The notes below the pieces were generated by a model. It saw nothing but the letters and a program-made list of their open reading frames with translations, had not been told where the DNA came from and did not search any database. Positions 58,331 through 64,000 of a stretch of 64,000 nt of DNA are shown in pieces. Made by a program: the position numbers and the translations under genes. This stretch comes from Hordeum vulgare subsp. vulgare (Eukaryota > Streptophyta > Magnoliopsida > Poales > Poaceae). Position 1 is the stretch's first letter. Each line of letters starts with the position of its first letter. The stretch lies in contig NC_058524.1 in assembly GCF_904849725.1 (NCBI RefSeq), forward strand, positions 350,359,823 to 350,423,822, written 5' to 3'.

Positions 58331-59880
58331 GAAGGCCAACACCTTGAATGTCATGCTCAAGGAAAGGCTACCCGCCTTGTGTGAAGAGATGGAAAGCTTC
58401 GGGTTGGAGCTACTTGAACTAGGATTCCTAGCTAACCTCGAAGTCAAATCCACGCTGGCAGACGACATCAAGGAGGCTGAAAAGGGGCACAAGAGCATCG
58501 AAGGCATCAAGAAGAAGATCCAGGAGGATGAGCAAGGAGTAGTGTGGCTTGGGAAGTGTTTATGCGTACCCAACAAGGCAGAACTCAAGGAATTGATCCT
58601 ACAAAAAGCTCATGACACACCCTACTCTATTCACAACGGAGGCAGCAAGATGTATCAAGACCTTCGAGAAAGATTCTGGTGGCACGACATGAAGAGGAAA
58701 TACCATCTTACGTCGCCAAGTGTGACGTATGCCAAAGGGTCAAGGCTGAACACCAATGACCTACTATACTTCTACAACCTCTACAAGTGCCTAAGTGGAA
58801 GTGGGATAAAGTGGGCATGGACTTCATCACTGGTCTTCCCAGATCAAGCAAAGGGCACAATTCCATATGGGTCATTGTCGACCAGCTAACCAAGGTGGAC
58901 CATTTCATTCCAGTTAACACCACTTATGATGGTAGCCAGTTGGCTAGCGTGTACATCCATCGTATAGTGAGTCTACACGGAGTTCCCAAGGAGATTGTAT
59001 ATAACCGAGGCCCGCAGTTCACTTCAAGATTCTGGAAGTAGTTCCATGAAGCCCTCGGAACCAAGCTCTCTTTCAGCACTGCCTTCCACCCGCAGACGGG
59101 CGGACAGGCGGAGAGAGGGAATCAGATACTCAAAGATATGCTCCGCGCATGTGTCTTGGCACATGGGACGAAATGGGAAGATTGTCTGTTGTTCGCTGTG
59201 TTCTCATAGAACAACATCTACCAGTCCAGTCTCCAGATGGCCACATTTGAAGTGTTATACAGAAGGAAGTGCCGCACCCCGCTCAACTTGTCCGAAACTG
59301 GCGAAGGATTGATTTTCTGGCCGGAAGTTCCGCAAGAGGAAAAATATAAGGTGCAACTTGTCCGAGAAAACTTGAAGGCAGACAAGTCGCGACAAAAGAG
59401 CTATGCGGATTCTCACCACAGAGAAGTGGAGTTCGTTCCAGGAGATCAGGTGTACCTTCGCGTCACACCTCTCAAAGGAACGAAGCGTTTCCACATCAAG
59501 GGGAAACTTGCTCCAAGGTTCAATTGGACCTTTTAAGATCACGACAAGTCATGGAGAAGTTGCTTACCAATTGGAGCTACCTTCGAAACTTTTGGGTGTG
59601 CACAACGTCTTCCACGTTTCACAACTCCGGAAGTGTCTGCAAGCACCGAACCGTCCAAATCTTTATAAGTACATTGACCATTAGGCCATCAAACTTCAGC
59701 TAGACCTCAATTATCATGAGAGGCCGATTCGCATTTTGGATGAAGCAGAGCGTTGCACCAGAAGCCGCACCATCAAGTACTTCAAGGTTCAGTGGAGCAA
59801 CCACACTGAAGCAGAAGTAACGTGGGAGCGTGAAGACTATCTCCAATCCGAATTTCTGTACCTTTTTAGCACCTAGCTTA
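58331..59880 (+). pseudogene. pol of element B, part 2: integrase and chromodomain
   Basis: H2C2 zinc finger: HDTPYSIHNGGSKMYQDL, a frameshift near 58700, then YVAKCDVCQRVKAEHQ and a TGA near 58754. Core: MDFITGLPRS (Asp), then IVYNRGPQFTSRFW where the second catalytic Asp is Asn (codon 59003-59005), then TGGQAERGNQ with Glu. Stops are TAG at 59039 and near 59207. The C-terminal region (FVPGDQVYLRVTPLKG) is followed by a frameshift near 59535, then LPSKLLGVHNVFHVSQLR, a TAG near 59682 and a chromodomain (IKYFKVQWSNHTEAEVTWER) to about 59870. Confidence 0.82.
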
Positions 59881-59899
59881 GGAATCCTGGGGACGAGAT

Positions 59900-59919
59900 T
59901 GTTGTAAGGGGGATAGGTC
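59900..59919 (+). promoter_or_regulatory. Polypurine tract of element B
   Basis: GTTGTAAGGGGGATAGG lies directly before the 3' LTR start TGCCACACCC and is the expected plus-strand primer. Confidence 0.75.
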
Positions 59920-62900
59920 TGCCACACCCTGTTTTCATTTCACTTTCACTGTAATTTCAAAATATGAGTTTATTAAAACTTTTCAAAAACCAATGATGTG
60001 AGTGCCATGGTTGTCATTGTATGCTTTTATGCTTGGTTGAGTGGTATCAGAAACCATGTTTTTCATAACATAAGTATTCCCAAAATTCTTTTTCTTATTT
60101 TGACTATTTCAAAACCTTGCTTTGGGTTGCACTACAAGTTCTTGACAGCGAAGGAGTGCTCTTACCCAAAGATGGTGATTTGGTTCTAAAACTATTTTAA
60201 CTCTCCATAACCATAAAATAATTATTTTCTAAATTATTTTCCTATTTTATTTGCATATCCATTTCTGAGTCCAGAAATGATATTCCTATATGGAAAATTA
60301 CTTTTCTGCCTTAGAAAAATCTGAGAAAATTTGGAGATACTCAGGTGACATATATTTTCCACACATAAGATTTTCAACCCCTATTTATATTCAAAATATT
60401 TGAGCAAAACCTTGTAAACCCATTATGTCTCTTTTGATCTTTCAGAATATTTCCAAAGTAAATATTTCCAATAATATCCTAGAAAATTCCAGCAACCTTC
60501 CCAAGCTATATTTAGTGGCCACACCAAATTTCACCTCATTCCAAGGTGATTTGGTTCACTAAATAATCCTAAAACCCTTTGTGTCCATAACCAAGTTGAA
60601 ACATCTCTAGAATGCAAAGTTTATCAAAATGGGTTGAAACTTTGCACGAGTGTTCAACACCGCAAATAAGGAGTCTCTGCCAAAAATGGGATTTGCAGGA
60701 GGTAATCTACCCACATTCCCTTTGGAAGGGACAAAGCTGCCATTTGGGGGGTGATTTCAAGTTTGAATTGCCAAACTTGTCCAATGAGGCTCAAATTTGG
60801 TGGAGTATCTTATTTCTGCATCAAAGTAAATCATGTTAAGTCTCACCACCATTGGTGAGGTGTTGCTATCCCAAACACGTGTCGAACACCTTCTGCCACA
60901 TTAGAAAATAAGACCCTACCCCACTCCACACTTAAGCTCTTCCCTCCAAACTCTTTGACCAAGTAGCCAAAACCACTCCCCTACTGCACGAGTGTGGCCC
61001 CTCTTTGAATCCAAGCAGAAGGCCCCAAAATCCTCATTCTAAGTTCTGAGCCAATGCTGGCATCTCTTGTTTCCTCTCATGCCATAGCCAAAAGTGAGTC
61101 CCCGAGCTCCCAAATGGCTAGGCATCTTCTGTCCAAGCCCGAGGACACCCCAGACAAGGACAAAGCGCCCCAGAGCACGCCCCCATGCCATGGCATGCCA
61201 AAACTGCGCTCTGGGCACGTTGTTGGGCGCACCCGAAGCAAAGGTGGCCAGCCCCGGCCGGTTCGAGCCTCCCCCTGATGCCCATTCGAGTCCCCGACCA
61301 CCTCTGTGTACCAGGGAAGCCCTAGGGCCCCTCCTCCTTTGCTCTATTGACCGAAGCAACGTGTGCTCACGCGCGCCAGATCCAACCAAAAGACCATGGC
61401 CACACGTGGACGCTCCTCCTCACTCTCTCTCCCTCTCAGTGGGTCACGCAGGTCCTAAACCACGTCCGCATACAGTGGTTTCTACCCCATGCATTCACTT
61501 CCCCTCCTGTGAGCAGCGGTGAAACCACTGGCGCCACCCGCTCGGTGCACTGTCAGGAGCCTATAAATAGGCCTCCCCCTCGCTCCAGCACCCTCATCCC
61601 ACCTCTCTAGTGCCTAAATTCCACCCCTAGGATGTCCATTTGAGCACACCGAGCTCTTGTGCTCGAGATCGACCGAGGCCCCACCGCTTCGGAGCTTTGT
61701 TGATCTGGGGCTACGGGCCAGATCCGACGCTCCTTTCACCTCCTCCGTGATCCTAGCAATCTCAGGGAGCTTCCCCATCACCTCCCCGAGGTAATCCACC
61801 TAGTTCATCAACCTCCCGAAATAGCTACGCCGTAGCCAGCTCGTCGTCGGTGAACCAGGGCCTCCCCTCGACCCCTCGACCACCAGCACGTAGGCGATGG
61901 TGAGATGGTTCAATTTCTGCTTTCGGTTAGGCTCGAGGACGTCGGTAGCATCGTCGGTGTGCCTCCCCTCCTCTCTGTACCGAGGTGGAAGACGACCCAC
62001 ACAGGTGGGGCTCACCTGTCGGTGGCTCCTGTCTCTCCCCCTCTGTCCTCTCCGCCACTGACCACAGGGGCCCGCGCGTCAGGTTTGAACGTGGCCACAT
62101 GCGCGCCTGGGCTGGCTGGCTGGCTGGCTGGATGGCTAGCTGGGCCGGCCCAAGCCTCAGGCCGAGCCAAGCCTTAGCCCCAACCTCTTTTCTTTTTCTG
62201 TTTAATCTGGTTTTAAAAGTTTGTTATAAAAATAATTATTTAATATATTTTTATTATTCTTCCAACCTAATTCTTATAAAAATGAGAAGTATTTGACACA
62301 ACCTTTGTACAAATTTATGAGACAACCTTTCTGCTTTATAATAATTAAAAAGGCTATTTGGAATAGTTTTGCTTCTGTTAAAGTGATTTTAAAAATAATC
62401 CTTTCACTAAAACCAGAGATAAATATTTTTAAAATAACAATATGGATTTATTAGAATTAAGAAACATTTTTAAAGTGAGTTTGTGATCTGTTTTGAGTGA
62501 GCTACTTATTGCTTTTTATTTATTACGACGATAGAAACCAAGTTTGACGAAGGAGTTGGACTTGAAGACCCCGAGGATACTTAGCTCATCAAGGCAAGCA
62601 GCCCTTTGATCATATTTGAGCATATGTTATATTGCATCCTAGTAAATCAAACTCTCCCGTAGCATATGATCATAAACATTCGATAAATCATTGAAGTGAT
62701 GTTACCGGTGGCTCCTCCGGAGCACTTGCATTTTTAGCATGATCCTACCACCTATGAGGGTCACACTAATATCATGTTGATAAGTAGAGCTAAGCATATT
62801 AGAAGCATGAGCATCATGTTGGTATAAATCAAAGATTTATGAAAACCCCATCGGGTGCCACTAATGCCCGAGGGTGATGATGAGTTAGGTGGCCACTTTT

Positions 62901-64000
62901 GGTGAAGTGGTGCATCGGGTATTTTGGTGTGAGTGGTTTCGGAAATGGGATTAGATTTATGATGTGTCGACCATCCCAACCTTACATGTGTGACCACGTT
63001 ACCCCTTTAGGGGACGGGGCTTTGTTGATTACTCTGGTCGGTGCTAGCAAAGTGCCACATTACTAGTGGTGGGAGTGATGTATGGTCACTCTCGTGACGG
63101 GGTGGTGCCAGGTAGGGCGACTATGCTGTTTGTACGTGTTCCGGGCACACCGTTGGTCCCCGCATGGATGATACTGTCCAGAGTTGGTGCTTGTAAGACG
63201 TACATCATGTGGGCTGGGTACCAATCGAGTGGACCTCTTTGTCTAGTATCGTTAGGGGAAAGGTATTGATCGTGTACTTACCTCGGGTATGTTATATACC
63301 GCGAGTCGTGGATGACACAAATGTTTCCCGGATATCGTGGGTAGAGCGTACAACCTCTGCAGAGTGTAAAACTATTCGAATAGACATGTCCACTATCAAG
63401 GACAGTTGGTTGGTGCTGCTTAAACTACGTCCAGTCGTCTCCGCATCAACCAAGTGTGTGTATGTGTGTGTGTTAAATAGTGTTATCTGAGAAAGAGTTG
63501 ATATGACCAAGTTTGGTGACTTGGCATATCGGGTGAACCCGGAGTGTCCAGCCCTTGACAGATATGTTGATATCTGTAACCTGTTCTTCTAAATACAATG
63601 TAGCTTATGTTGCACATCCATGATCATGTTTATTTAAAGTTAAGCTACTATCCACGAATACTGCATATTACTTGTATTCCTACCAGTTGCATTATTCATA
63701 TCATGGGCTGTTTGCGAGTACATTTGAAGTACTCATTGGCTTGCCACTGGTTAAATTATTGAACAGACATGGAAGGACATGAGTTTGAAGAAGAGTACGT
63801 CATCGGAGACGGCCCTATGAACTAGGATGCTTCCCAGTCAGAATTCCTGTTGGTGTAGGCCGATGGCATGGGCTCCCGCTTAGCCCTGACATTTCCACTA
63901 CTAGTTGTATCAGTATGATTTGGCCTTATAGGCCCTACCTTGTGAACTTGACCTTATTTGTCATGTGTTGTTTCATTCTGGTACGTTGATATAAGACTCT
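59920..64000 (+). repeat. 3' LTR of element B (uninterrupted, runs off the right edge)
   Basis: At least 4081 bp, starting TGCCACACCCTG. It is the key that shows the 5' LTR pieces to be one LTR, since it has single, unduplicated ggccc, catat and gatcc at the three insertion points. A (CTGG)n run lies near 62109 and the GT run at 63454-63472. By comparison with 54195-54291 about 95 bp remain beyond the window. ORFs inside are not genes. Confidence 0.9.
61562..61569 (+). promoter_or_regulatory. TATA box of B's 3' LTR
   Basis: GCCTATAAATAGGCC, equivalent to 19347-19354 in the 5' LTR, followed by the shared CCCTCGCTCCAGCACC. Confidence 0.65.

Larger units (their letters stand above)
17706..64000 (+). 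mobile_element. Element B: gypsy chromovirus-like, host of insertions I, C and J; runs past the right edge
   Basis: The 5' LTR is spread over 17706-19466, 26395-27390, 51496-51578 and 53231-54291. The four pieces, joined in order, align with the unbroken 3' LTR from 59920 to the window end. The tRNA-iMet primer site is at 54296, an extra upstream ORF at 54360-55178, gag-pol at 55464-59880 and the PPT just before 59920. About 95 bp of the 3' LTR should lie beyond 64000. The chromodomain and 4-kb LTRs suggest a Del/Tekay-type chromovirus. The coding region is dead. Confidence 0.87.

Overview
This window looks like intergenic DNA from a large-genome Triticeae grass (wheat, barley, rye or Aegilops). 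It is built almost entirely of LTR retrotransposons, most of them inserted into one another. I found no host protein gene, rRNA, tRNA gene or CRISPR array. The grass assignment rests on recognisable element families: a copia LTR whose end begins TGTTGGAAATATGCCCTAGA (Angela/BARE/WIS type), Athila-type elements beginning TGATATGTCTCC or TGATACGTC with a tRNA-Asp primer site, and gypsy chromovirus-like elements with LTRs of about 4 kb and a tRNA-iMet primer site. Family names come from memory of such sequences and are tentative. Element boundaries come from the sequence itself (TG...CA ends, repeated LTRs, target-site duplications).

Layout: 1-4448 is the 5' half of a minus-strand copia element (K) that runs off the left edge. 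4632-8123 is a decayed Athila-like element (H). 8124-17705 is a gypsy chromovirus-like element (A): 5' LTR, leader, a gag-pol full of stops, and the first 348 bp of its 3' LTR. That 3' LTR is split by element B (17706 to beyond 64000), another gypsy chromovirus-like element whose own gag-pol lies at 54292-59919. B's 5' LTR is broken into four pieces by three insertions: element I (19467-26394, Athila-like, gag/protease only), element C (27391-51495, minus strand, no gag-pol) and solo LTR J (51579-53230). C's left LTR is split by solo LTR D (28461-31771) and by element E (34542-43439), a rearranged retrotransposon with long inverted arms. E's left arm holds a hAT transposon derivative (F, 35425-37053), and F holds a 131-bp MITE (G, 35906-36036). 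The chain H>A>B>C>E>F>G is seven layers deep. Every link from A>B inward has a visible junction; H>A can be seen on the left side only.

How the parts relate: nothing here looks able to transpose by itself. A and B keep the order gag-protease-reverse transcriptase-RNase H-integrase-chromodomain, but carry many stops, frameshifts and altered catalytic residues. C shares A's LTR 3' part, primer site, leader and polypurine-tract region but has no coding domain, so it reads as a non-autonomous partner of the A family. E and I also lack pol. The most unusual item is E, in which two copies of the same LTR-plus-leader face each other as 1.7-kb inverted arms around a 3.5-kb centre made largely of four different tandem-repeat arrays.
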